Source: Novosphingobium flavum (GTDB lineage: Bacteria > Pseudomonadota > Alphaproteobacteria > Sphingomonadales > Sphingomonadaceae). From it: a stretch of 64,000 nucleotides of DNA. Made by a program: the position numbers and the translations under genes. The notes beneath the pieces are model-generated. The model was not told where the DNA came from. It saw only the letters and a program-made list of their open reading frames with translations, and did not search any database. The stretch spans positions 78,747 through 142,746 of the forward strand of contig NZ_JACLAW010000013.1 in assembly GCF_014230315.1 (NCBI RefSeq). Reading direction: 5' to 3'. Below are positions 51,835 to 60,615 of this stretch, one piece after another. Numbering within the stretch: the stretch's first letter is position 1; the number at the start of each line of letters is the position of its first letter.

Positions 51835-52977
51835 ATGACGTTTGACAGCACCTCGCACGAACGTGCGGCCATGTACGGCGACAACAAGCTGAAGATCGGC
51901 CTGTTCGGCGCGAACCTGAGTTCGGGACGGACCCCCACCACGATCCCGGAGCGCTGGTCGGGCTCGTGGGATGACAACCTGCGGCTCGTCCGGATGGCGG
52001 ATGCGGCCGGGCTCGACTTCCTCCTGCCGTTGAGTCGCTGGAAGGGCTATGCCGGGGCGACGAACTACCAGGGCAACGGCCTGGAGACGTTCAGTTGGGC
52101 CTGCGGTGTCCTTGCCTCGACCAGCCGGATCACGGTCTTCGCCACGGTTCTGGCGCAGTTGTTCAACCCGATTCTCGCCTCGAAGATGTGCGCCACGGCC
52201 GACCAGATCGGCCATGGCCGCTTCGGGCTGAACGTGGTGACCGGGTGGAACGATTCCGAGTTCGACATGTTCGGCATTTCCATGAAGGACCACGTCGATC
52301 GCTACGAATATGCGGACGAGTGGCTCACCATCGTCAAGAAGGCCTGGTCGGAGGATGAGTTCGACTACGCGGGCAAGATCTTCGACATCAAGGGCGCGCG
52401 GTTGGCGCCGAAGCCGGCGGGCGGCAGTCGCCCCCTGCTGATGAATGCTGCCGCTTCCGCGGTCGGTCAGGAGTTCGCCATCCGTCAGTGCGATGCGCTG
52501 TTCGTGCAGGCCTCGCGCAAGTCCGACGAGGAAACCGCCGCGACGGTGAAGACGGTCAAGGAAGCCGCTGCGGCGCTCGGGCAGGCCACGGACGTCTATA
52601 CCGTGGGCGGCATCACCTGTCGGCCGAGCCGGAGCGAGGCCAAGGAATACTTCAACTACGCCTGCTACGAGAACGCCGATCTGGAGGCGATCGAAGAACT
52701 GATGGCCTCGTTCAAGATGACCCGCGCGAGCCTCGGTGATGCCGAATTCGAGATCAGGCGCAAGCAGTATTGCCTTGGTTACAGCGGCTTGCCCATGGTC
52801 GGCACGCCTGACGAAATCGCGGCGCAACTGGCGCGGCTCAGCGAAATCGGCCTTGCCGGGCTCGGTCTTTCGTTCATCAACTACTCGGACGAACTGCCGT
52901 ACTTCTGCGAGGAAGTCCTGCCACGGCTCGAACGAATGGGGCTGCGCGTGCCAGCACACGAGGCGGCGCTCGCCTAA
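51835..52977 (+). CDS. LLM-class flavin-dependent monooxygenase, RutA-like
   Basis: The protein has 380 aa. The ATG at 51835 has GAGGAG upstream. Luciferase-like TIM-barrel signatures: GLFGANLSSGRTPTTIPERWSGSWDDN, ADAAGLDFLLPLSRWKGY, GRFGLNVVTGWNDSEFDMFG, DRYEYADEWLTIVKKAW and GTPDEIAAQLARLSEIGLAGL. RutA-type enzymes use reduced FMN and O2 to open rings or cleave C-N or C-S bonds. The FMNH2 donor is probably the flavin reductase at 55497 in the same operon. Substrate unknown. Confidence 0.9.
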   Translation: MTFDSTSHERAAMYGDNKLKIGLFGANLSSGRTPTTIPERWSGSWDDNLRLVRMADAAGLDFLLPLSRWKGYAGATNYQGNGLETFSWACGVLASTSRITVFATVLAQLFNPILASKMCATADQIGHGRFGLNVVTGWNDSEFDMFGISMKDHVDRYEYADEWLTIVKKAWSEDEFDYAGKIFDIKGARLAPKPAGGSRPLLMNAAASAVGQEFAIRQCDALFVQASRKSDEETAATVKTVKEAAAALGQATDVYTVGGITCRPSRSEAKEYFNYACYENADLEAIEELMASFKMTRASLGDAEFEIRRKQYCLGYSGLPMVGTPDEIAAQLARLSEIGLAGLGLSFINYSDELPYFCEEVLPRLERMGLRVPAHEAALA

Positions 52978-53052
52978 GCGGGGTGAGCCGGTCCGCGGAT
53001 CACGCGCGCTGGCCGGACAATCAAGGGCATGGGCCCGACGGGAGAGAATTCG

Positions 53053-54600
53053 GTGAATGAACGGCAAGCCGACAGCCGGCGATGGGCTTCTGTCACGGCC
53101 ATCTTGATGGGCACGTTCATGTGCATTCTGGCCGTGAGCACCATCGGCGTTACCCTTCCCGCGATCCAGACCCACTTCAAGGCCGATTTCGCCGGGCTGC
53201 AGTGGGTGGCGGGAGGTTACACGCTGTGCCTTTCGGCGTTGATGCTGTCCTCCGGCCCGCTGTCGGACAGGTTCGGCCATGCCCGGACCTGGTTGGCCGG
53301 CGTCGCGGTGTTCGTCGGGGGAGCCCTGCTGTGCGCCCTTGCACCTTCGCTGACCGTGCTTGTGATCGGACGGGCGATCCAGGGCAGCGGCGCGGCCTTT
53401 GTCATTCCCGGCGCGCTGTCCGTTCTGACTCATGCCTTTCCCGATCCGATCGCCCGCGCAAAGGCAATCGGCGGATGGTCGGCGATCAGCAATATCGCGC
53501 TGATCTTTGGCCCGATGTTCGGCGGCACGCTGGTGGACGCGATCGGCTGGCAAAGCGTGTTCTGGGTCAGCATACCGTTGGGCCTGATCGCCACGGCGCT
53601 TGGCGTGCATGGACTTCGCGGGCAGGGGCATGTGCCGGCCGGGACCAAGGTGGACGTGGGCGGCCAGTTGACCAGCACGATCTTCCTGGGCGCCATGACG
53701 CTGGCCGTGATCACGGCGGGCAAGGTTGGCTGGGGAGCTACGTCGGTGCTGGTTCCGGCGCTCAATTCTGCTCTGGCGCTGCTGGCTTTCATTGCGGTGG
53801 AGCGCCGGGCACGCAGTCCGCTCGTTCCGCTCGACCTGTTTCGCAATCCGGGCTTCACGGCGGCCAACTTCGCCTCCTTCGTCATCGGATTCTCGGTCTA
53901 TTCGGCCTCGATTTTCTTCTCGCTGTACCTCCAGCAGGTCGCGGGATGGTCGGCCTCGGAGACGGGCTGGCGCCTGGCACCGATGTTCACCGCGACGGTG
54001 CTCACCAATTTCCTGTACGGTTTCATTGCCGCGCGTGTTTCGCTGAGGCCGCTGCTGATCTTCACCTATCTGTTGCTCGGCGGCTCGATGCTGGGGATGG
54101 GAGCGGTCTTCACCGCGCAGACGCCCTATGCCGAGATGGTTCCGCTGTTCGTTTGCCTTGGCATCGGCCTTGGGCTGGCCGTTCCGGCGACCGACATCGC
54201 CGTCATGGGGGCGGTGCCGTCGAACAAGTGCGGCGTGGCCTCGGCGACGATGAATGCGCTGCGCCAGTCCGGCATGACCCTTGGTATCGCCTTGCTCGGC
54301 GTGGTGCTCGAAGCCCGCGCGGTCGAAACGCTCACGCGCTCGTTCGGCGAGGCCGGAGTACCGCAGGCGGGAGAAACCGCGACCCGCGCGATCCACTATC
54401 GCACCTTCCCAGAGGGACTGGACATGGCGGAGACGCTGTTCAAGGCTCTGCGTGCCCATGCCTATTCCGCCGGCTATTCGCTGCTGTTCGTTCTGGCCGG
54501 GCTAGTTTGCCTCGGCGCGGCGCTCGCTTTCGTGGTGCGCCGGCCCGCGGTGGAAAGCGCGCAGCGGCCGGCAAAAGGCGGCCTGCAGGCAACCGAGTAA
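53053..54600 (+). CDS. MFS transporter, DHA2-type (14-helix)
   Basis: The protein has about 515 aa, with 14 predicted hydrophobic helices. The DHA2 motifs are the GYTLCLSALMLSSGPLSDRFG loop (motif A form) and AIQGSGAAFVIPGALSVLTHAFP. It probably exports or imports an aromatic acid or a toxic intermediate. GTG 53053 with GGGAGAG upstream is preferred; ATG 53029 is in frame. It sits between the LLM monooxygenase and SDR genes in the same operon. Confidence 0.88.
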   Translation: MNERQADSRRWASVTAILMGTFMCILAVSTIGVTLPAIQTHFKADFAGLQWVAGGYTLCLSALMLSSGPLSDRFGHARTWLAGVAVFVGGALLCALAPSLTVLVIGRAIQGSGAAFVIPGALSVLTHAFPDPIARAKAIGGWSAISNIALIFGPMFGGTLVDAIGWQSVFWVSIPLGLIATALGVHGLRGQGHVPAGTKVDVGGQLTSTIFLGAMTLAVITAGKVGWGATSVLVPALNSALALLAFIAVERRARSPLVPLDLFRNPGFTAANFASFVIGFSVYSASIFFSLYLQQVAGWSASETGWRLAPMFTATVLTNFLYGFIAARVSLRPLLIFTYLLLGGSMLGMGAVFTAQTPYAEMVPLFVCLGIGLGLAVPATDIAVMGAVPSNKCGVASATMNALRQSGMTLGIALLGVVLEARAVETLTRSFGEAGVPQAGETATRAIHYRTFPEGLDMAETLFKALRAHAYSAGYSLLFVLAGLVCLGAALAFVVRRPAVESAQRPAKGGLQATE

Positions 54601-54657
54601 GACAGGCCGGCACGCGCCGGGGTCACCTAGCACAACAGTTCGCATCGAGGATGTTTC

Positions 54658-55470
54658 ATGCAACGCGAAAATTCTGCCGCCCGCACTATCGTGCTGACCG
54701 GAGCCGCCGGCCTGCTGGGGCGTGCCATTGCCGAGGCTTTGGTCGGGGCCGGTCACAGGCTGCTGCTCACCGATCGCGGCGTTGATGATCTCGAGGCTGC
54801 GGCCAACCAACTCGGCGGAGGTAAGGGCGCTGTCGCCATCTGCGCAACCGACCTGACCAGTGCAGAGGCCCCAGCGAAAATCGAGGCGGCCGCGGCCAAG
54901 GCCTTCGGGCCGGTCGACATGCTGATCAACAATGCCGCGTTTACGGCCTTCGCCGCCTGGGCGGAAGCGGATCAGCCCAATGCCTGGGAACTCGAGACGG
55001 AGCTGGTGCGGACCTTTTTCGAGATCAATTTCATCGCGCAGCAGGCGCTGGTGCGCCAATTCGTGCCCGGCATGATCGAGAGGCGCTGGGGGCGGGTGGT
55101 CAACCTTTCCTGCAGCTACGACACGATGCAGCGGCTCTATCCCTATGGTGCGACGAAGGCCGCGCTCGAGGCCTTTACTTCTGCCATGGAAAAGCAGCTC
55201 GCCGGCACGGGCGTGACCGCACATACCCTCAATCCGGGCGGACCGGTGTTCCACCCGGCCCACTATGCGGCTCATCCTAACCTTACATGGGTGCAGCCCG
55301 ACATCGTCAATGCTCCGCTGCTGTGGCTGGCATCCGATGATTCCAACGGAATTCCGGGCCGGCGCTGGATCGGCACCCGTTGGCTGGAGGGGATGGAGCC
55401 GATGGAGGCGCTCGGCCGCGCTGCCGGGCCGATGAACTTTCTCGGATTCGGCGCTTTCGCCCTGCGCTGA
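54658..55470 (+). CDS. Short-chain dehydrogenase/reductase
   Basis: The protein has 270 aa. The Rossmann motif is VLTGAAGLLGRAIAEAL (TGxxxGxG form), with DMLINNAA, catalytic Ser in VVNLSCSYD and YxxxK in PYGATKAALE, so it is a classical SDR and should be active. It probably oxidises or reduces an alcohol or carbonyl in the pathway. GAGGATG precedes the ATG. The flavin reductase follows after 26 bp. Confidence 0.9.
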   Translation: MQRENSAARTIVLTGAAGLLGRAIAEALVGAGHRLLLTDRGVDDLEAAANQLGGGKGAVAICATDLTSAEAPAKIEAAAAKAFGPVDMLINNAAFTAFAAWAEADQPNAWELETELVRTFFEINFIAQQALVRQFVPGMIERRWGRVVNLSCSYDTMQRLYPYGATKAALEAFTSAMEKQLAGTGVTAHTLNPGGPVFHPAHYAAHPNLTWVQPDIVNAPLLWLASDDSNGIPGRRWIGTRWLEGMEPMEALGRAAGPMNFLGFGAFALR

Positions 55471-55496
55471 CCAGCGGCAGAGCAGGGAGATCACGC

Positions 55497-55985
55497 GTGG
55501 TCGATCCGGTCAGGTTCCGGCAGGTTTTGGGAGGCTATCCCACAGGCGTCTGCGTGGTCACGGCGCTCGATCGGGGCGGTGCCAGGCAGGCCATGGTGGT
55601 GGGCAGTTTCTGCTCGATCTCGCTCGATCCGCCGCTCGTCGGCTTCTTCCCGGCGAAATCATCCGCCTCGTGGCAGGGGATGGCCGAAAGCGAGGCCTTC
55701 TGCATCAACGTGCTCGGTGCCGGGCAGGCGGCGCATTGCACGCGCTTCACGGCCCGTTCGAAAGATCGTTTTACCGGCCTCGACCTTGAAACCAGCCCGG
55801 GCGGACTGCCCCGGCTGGCCGACGCCTTGGCCTGGATCGACTGCACACTCGACCGGATTCATGACCTTGGCGATCACTGGCTGGTGGTCGGCCGGGTCCG
55901 CGCGCTCGATGCACTGGGCGAGGGCGATCCGATGATCTTCTTCCGTGGGCGCTACCGCAATTTGGGGGCGGAACTGGAAGCCTGA
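55497..55985 (+). CDS. FMN reductase component (HpaC/flavin reductase family)
   Basis: The protein has 162 aa, from a GTG at 55497 with AGGGAGA upstream. FRQVLGGYPTGVCVVTALD, VVGSFCSISLDPPLVGFFPAKSSASW, FCINVLGAGQ and the C-terminal GRVRALDALGEGDPMIFFRGRYRNLG are the family landmarks. It reduces FMN with NAD(P)H and supplies FMNH2, most likely to the LLM monooxygenase at 51835. It is last in the operon and converges on the SnoaL-like gene (21 bp apart). Confidence 0.92.
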   Translation: MVDPVRFRQVLGGYPTGVCVVTALDRGGARQAMVVGSFCSISLDPPLVGFFPAKSSASWQGMAESEAFCINVLGAGQAAHCTRFTARSKDRFTGLDLETSPGGLPRLADALAWIDCTLDRIHDLGDHWLVVGRVRALDALGEGDPMIFFRGRYRNLGAELEA

Positions 55986-56006
55986 GTCGTTCCGACGCAG
56001 GATTGA

Positions 56007-56396
56007 TCAGAACGCGAGCGAGCCCCGACGCTCCGCGAATTTCCAACCATCGACGGTTTTCACGAAGCGATCATGGAATGAGCCGGCAACCGGCGTGCTG
56101 CCTTCCGCGAGGAGGGCGAGCGCGGACTGGCCGATTGCATGCTCGGCGTCAATGGCGTCGATCACCACATTGGCGCAGAGGTGACGGGCCCGGCGGGCTG
56201 GGCGGGTGCGAAAGGCGACGAGGATGGCATCGCGCCCGCAGATCCAGTCATCGGGAGCGGTGGGCCGGGCGAAGCGGCCGTCAGGCGCAAACAGAGCGGC
56301 AAGCGCGTCCCAATGGCCAGCGTCGTTGAGGTTGGCGTAGTGCGCGACGAGCCGGGCACAGTGGTGCTCGATCTCGATCCGCTGAGAAGGCGTCAT
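56007..56396 (-). CDS. SnoaL-like (NTF2-superfamily) protein
   Basis: The protein has 129 aa, from ATG 56396 with AAGGAAAG upstream. HCARLVAHYANLNDAGHWDALAALFAPDGRFARP and AGSFHDRFVKTVDGWKFAERRGSL are typical of the nuclear-transport-factor-2 fold used by SnoaL-type and ring-hydroxylating beta-like proteins. It may be an isomerase, hydratase or a beta-subunit-like partner; the sequence does not decide. It is downstream of ligB by 68 bp and so probably the last gene of the ligA-ligB unit. Confidence 0.8.
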   Translation of the reverse strand: MTPSQRIEIEHHCARLVAHYANLNDAGHWDALAALFAPDGRFARPTAPDDWICGRDAILVAFRTRPARRARHLCANVVIDAIDAEHAIGQSALALLAEGSTPVAGSFHDRFVKTVDGWKFAERRGSLAF

Positions 56397-56464
56397 CTTT
56401 CCTTGATCCCATTTAGCGGCCACGCGGATGGCAATGTTCCTGCCATCCGCGCGGCCGGCCTGCT

Positions 56465-57746
<1,282 letters not shown>

Positions 57747-57793
57747 TCTGCATTCTCCAAGTGAATTTCGAGGGGCGGGTGGAAGGATGGCCT

Positions 57794-59194
57794 TCACCGG
57801 CCGCGGGCGATCAGGGCGGCGATCAGCGCCAAGCCGCTCCCGGCATAGAGGGACAGGACAGGGCCTGACTGTGGTAGGTGCAGGGCGAGGGCGGCGATCA
57901 AGGCGCCCACCGTCTGGCCGGCAACGCGGCATGTCGCCTGCATCCCGGCCGCGGCGCCCGCGCGTTCGAGCGGCGCGGTTCGCAGCATCACGTTGTTGTT
58001 GGGGCTCTGGAACAGGCCGTAGCCGGCGCCGCACAGGGCCATGATCGCGGCGATCTGCGACAGAGGCGGCGCTTGGTCTGCCAGGAACGCCAGAGCGCCC
58101 ATGGCGATCGCCGCGAGGGCGAGGCCGGCGCCGCTCATCAGGCCTGCCCAGCGCCGATCGGCCAACCGCGCGGCGAGTGGGGAGGAGAGCGCAATCGCCG
58201 CGGGAAGCGGAAGCAGCAGAAGACCGACCGCTGCGACCGGCACGCGCATCGTATCGACCAGGAGGAACGGCAGCGCCAGCAGGAGGCACATCTGGGCGGC
58301 GAATGCGCAGACCGAGGCGCCATAGGCGAAGGCGAGACGGCGAAAACGGAACAGGTCGATCGGCAGCATCGGCCGCTCCTGACGTGCGCTGCGTCGGAGC
58401 AGCGCGAGGAACAGGAGGAGACCGACGAGCAGGAACCCGGCTGCGCGAAGCTGGGGGGCGCCGTGGACGAGTTCTGAGCAACCGAGAAAAATCGCGCCGA
58501 AGCTGACCGCGTTGAGTAGCGCGCCGATGCCGTCGAACGTCGAAGTTTCTGCTGGTCGCCGCAGGCCGAAGTGGGTGACGAGCAACAGCGAAGCGAGCCC
58601 GATCGGCAGGTTCACCAGGAACAACAAGGGCCAGTCGGCAAACGACAGGAGCAAACCGGCCAGCGGTGGTCCGGCGGCGGCGGTCCCCGCAACTATGACG
58701 GCGTTGTATCCGATGCCGCGTGAGAGCAGGCCGGACGGCCAGGCGAGACGCATCTGCGCTCCGTTGACCGCCATGATGGCGGCGGCGCCCAGTCCCTGGA
58801 CGAACCGGAACCCAGCCAGCATCGCGATGCCGGTCGACACCGCGCAGCCGATCGAGGCCACCACGAAAATCGCCAAGCCTGAGCAGTAGACCTGATGATA
58901 GCCGAAGCGCTCGCCCAAGGCGCTGAGCGGGAGCAGGCCCATGACGATGGCGATCTGGTACGAGGTGATCAGCCAGGTCGTGCTGGCCGAACTGATGGTA
59001 AAGTCACGGGCAATGATCGGCAGGGCCAGATTCATCACGGAGCCATCGAGCACGGCCATGATGATCGCGGCCCACAACCCGGCGAGGGCCCAATGCCGGC
59101 GCGGTGGCAATAACCCGTCGCCCGAAGACGACGGGTGCGATGTCGTCACCGCGAAGCCATTGCCACCGTTCACCGCCCGGGATCCAACGGTCAC
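57794..59194 (-). CDS. MFS transporter, DHA2-type
   Basis: The protein has 466 aa. Thirteen to fourteen hydrophobic helices; AIIMAVLDGSVMNLALPIIARDF (motif D1 of the DHA2 family) and GLLPLSALGERFGY (motif A). GTG 59194 overlaps the stop of the upstream MFS gene (GTGA), so two different transporters are translated as a coupled pair ahead of ligA. It may export overflow products or act as a second importer. Confidence 0.87.
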   Translation of the reverse strand: MTVGSRAVNGGNGFAVTTSHPSSSGDGLLPPRRHWALAGLWAAIIMAVLDGSVMNLALPIIARDFTISSASTTWLITSYQIAIVMGLLPLSALGERFGYHQVYCSGLAIFVVASIGCAVSTGIAMLAGFRFVQGLGAAAIMAVNGAQMRLAWPSGLLSRGIGYNAVIVAGTAAAGPPLAGLLLSFADWPLLFLVNLPIGLASLLLVTHFGLRRPAETSTFDGIGALLNAVSFGAIFLGCSELVHGAPQLRAAGFLLVGLLLFLALLRRSARQERPMLPIDLFRFRRLAFAYGASVCAFAAQMCLLLALPFLLVDTMRVPVAAVGLLLLPLPAAIALSSPLAARLADRRWAGLMSGAGLALAAIAMGALAFLADQAPPLSQIAAIMALCGAGYGLFQSPNNNVMLRTAPLERAGAAAGMQATCRVAGQTVGALIAALALHLPQSGPVLSLYAGSGLALIAALIARGR

Positions 59195-60540
59195 TCGGCC
59201 TCCATGGCCTCGCGCAGGCGGGCGTAGGGCTTGCACGCCACCAGCAGCAGGAGCGCCATGGTCGGTGCGGCCGTTCCGACCACCAGCGACATCGAATAGC
59301 GGATACCGGAAAGGCCGGTGAACACGTGGTCATTCATCATGCCGATGATCACCGGACCGAGGCCATGGCCGACCAGACCCGTTACCATGATGAACAGGCC
59401 GGTGACCTGCGCCCGCGCGCGATTGGGCAGGATCAACTGGAACCCGATCGCGCCGCACACCAGCGGCACGTTGCTGAGGAAGATCGCCGGGGCGATCATT
59501 GCGAGGGCCAGATCGGCATTCGGCATCAGTGGTGCGGCCGCCGAAAAGATGCCGCAGGGGATGAAGCACAGCGCGGCCACGCGCAGCGGTGCGTCCCTGT
59601 AGCCAGCGCGGGTCAGGCGATCAGACAACCAGCCGGCAAAGCAGACCCCGGCGACGCCGAAAGTGGCGAGAACCAGGCCGAAACGGATACCGAACTGGGC
59701 CGGGGTCCAGTCGAACACGCGTTCGAACAGGGCAGGTGTCCAGGTGTTGAACGCGATGTTGATCAGCGGAACCATCGAGAAGCCGACGAACATCAACGAA
59801 AGCACCAGAGCTCGCTCGCGGACAATCCCGGCCACTTCGCGCATTGAGAGCGACTTCTTGCTGCGTGCGCCCCGCCGTTCGGGTTCGCGCAGCATAAGAA
59901 AGGCAGGAACCAGCAGCAGGCCGGGGAAACCCAGAATCAGGAAACATGCCTGCCAGGGTTCAAGTCCGAAAGGCAGGCCGCCCTGTGCGGCGATAAAGTT
60001 CAATTCCTTGAGTAGCTTGCCGCCGGCTACGAAGGCGAGACCAAGGCCAAGGGGCGTGCTGAGATAGAACAGGCTGGCGGCGCGACCGAGGCGGTGCGCA
60101 GGGAACAGGTCACTCAGCAGCGACATGCCGGTGGGGGTCATCGAGGCTTCGCCGATGCCTACGCCGACGCGGGTGGCGAACAATTGCCCGAAGCTGCGCG
60201 CAAGGCCCGAAGCCATCGAGAACATGCTGAACAGCGCGAGCGAAACGCCGAGGACGTAGCGGCGCTGGAACGTGTCGGCCAGACGGCCCAAGGGCACGCT
60301 GCACACCATGTAGAACAGGCCGAATGCCAAGCCCTGCAGCGCGCCGAACTGAGTGTCGGTCAGTGCGAACTCGGCCTTGAGCGGCGAGATGGTGAGGTTG
60401 ATGACGACGCGGTCGGCATGAGAGGCGGCATTGGCGAGAGACAACAGGATTGCCACGCCCCAGGCGTAGCGTGCTGCCGGCCAAGGCCGGACGTTCGGCT
60501 CGCTCTCGGTCAGGTTCTCGGCAACGGAAACATAAGCCAT
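59191..60540 (-). CDS. MFS transporter (spinster/aromatic-acid type, 12-helix)
   Basis: The protein has 449 aa, with 12 predicted helices. ASHADRVVINLTISPLKAEFALTDTQFGALQGLAFGLFYMVCSVPLGRLAD carries the MFS start and motif A (split here as positions about 38-90). It also has GVGIGEASMTPTGMSLLSDLFP and the family C-terminus. This class often carries hexuronates, aromatic acids or lipids. The ATG at 60540 directly follows a terminator region after the TonB receptor gene, so it may have its own promoter. Confidence 0.87.
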   Translation of the reverse strand: MAYVSVAENLTESEPNVRPWPAARYAWGVAILLSLANAASHADRVVINLTISPLKAEFALTDTQFGALQGLAFGLFYMVCSVPLGRLADTFQRRYVLGVSLALFSMFSMASGLARSFGQLFATRVGVGIGEASMTPTGMSLLSDLFPAHRLGRAASLFYLSTPLGLGLAFVAGGKLLKELNFIAAQGGLPFGLEPWQACFLILGFPGLLLVPAFLMLREPERRGARSKKSLSMREVAGIVRERALVLSLMFVGFSMVPLINIAFNTWTPALFERVFDWTPAQFGIRFGLVLATFGVAGVCFAGWLSDRLTRAGYRDAPLRVAALCFIPCGIFSAAAPLMPNADLALAMIAPAIFLSNVPLVCGAIGFQLILPNRARAQVTGLFIMVTGLVGHGLGPVIIGMMNDHVFTGLSGIRYSMSLVVGTAAPTMALLLLVACKPYARLREAMEAE

Positions 60541-60580
60541 GGCAGTGCCCTTCTGGCTGGTTCTGTCGGGGGATATGAAA

Positions 60581-60609
60581 CGTGCCCGCCGGACTTTCCG
60601 GCGGGCACG
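60581..60609 (-). terminator. Terminator of the second TonB receptor gene
   Basis: CGTGCCCGCCGG and CCGGCGGGCACG form a 12-bp perfect stem around a 5-nt loop, followed on the minus strand by TTTCATATCC. It lies 6 bp past the stop at 60616. Confidence 0.85.
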
Positions 60610-60615
60610 GCAGGA

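Noticed and set aside
51274..54459. Minus-strand open frame of 1061 codons
   Set aside because: It runs antisense to GlcG, LLM monooxygenase and MFS genes, all with recognisable families and ribosome-binding sites; composition is of shadow type.
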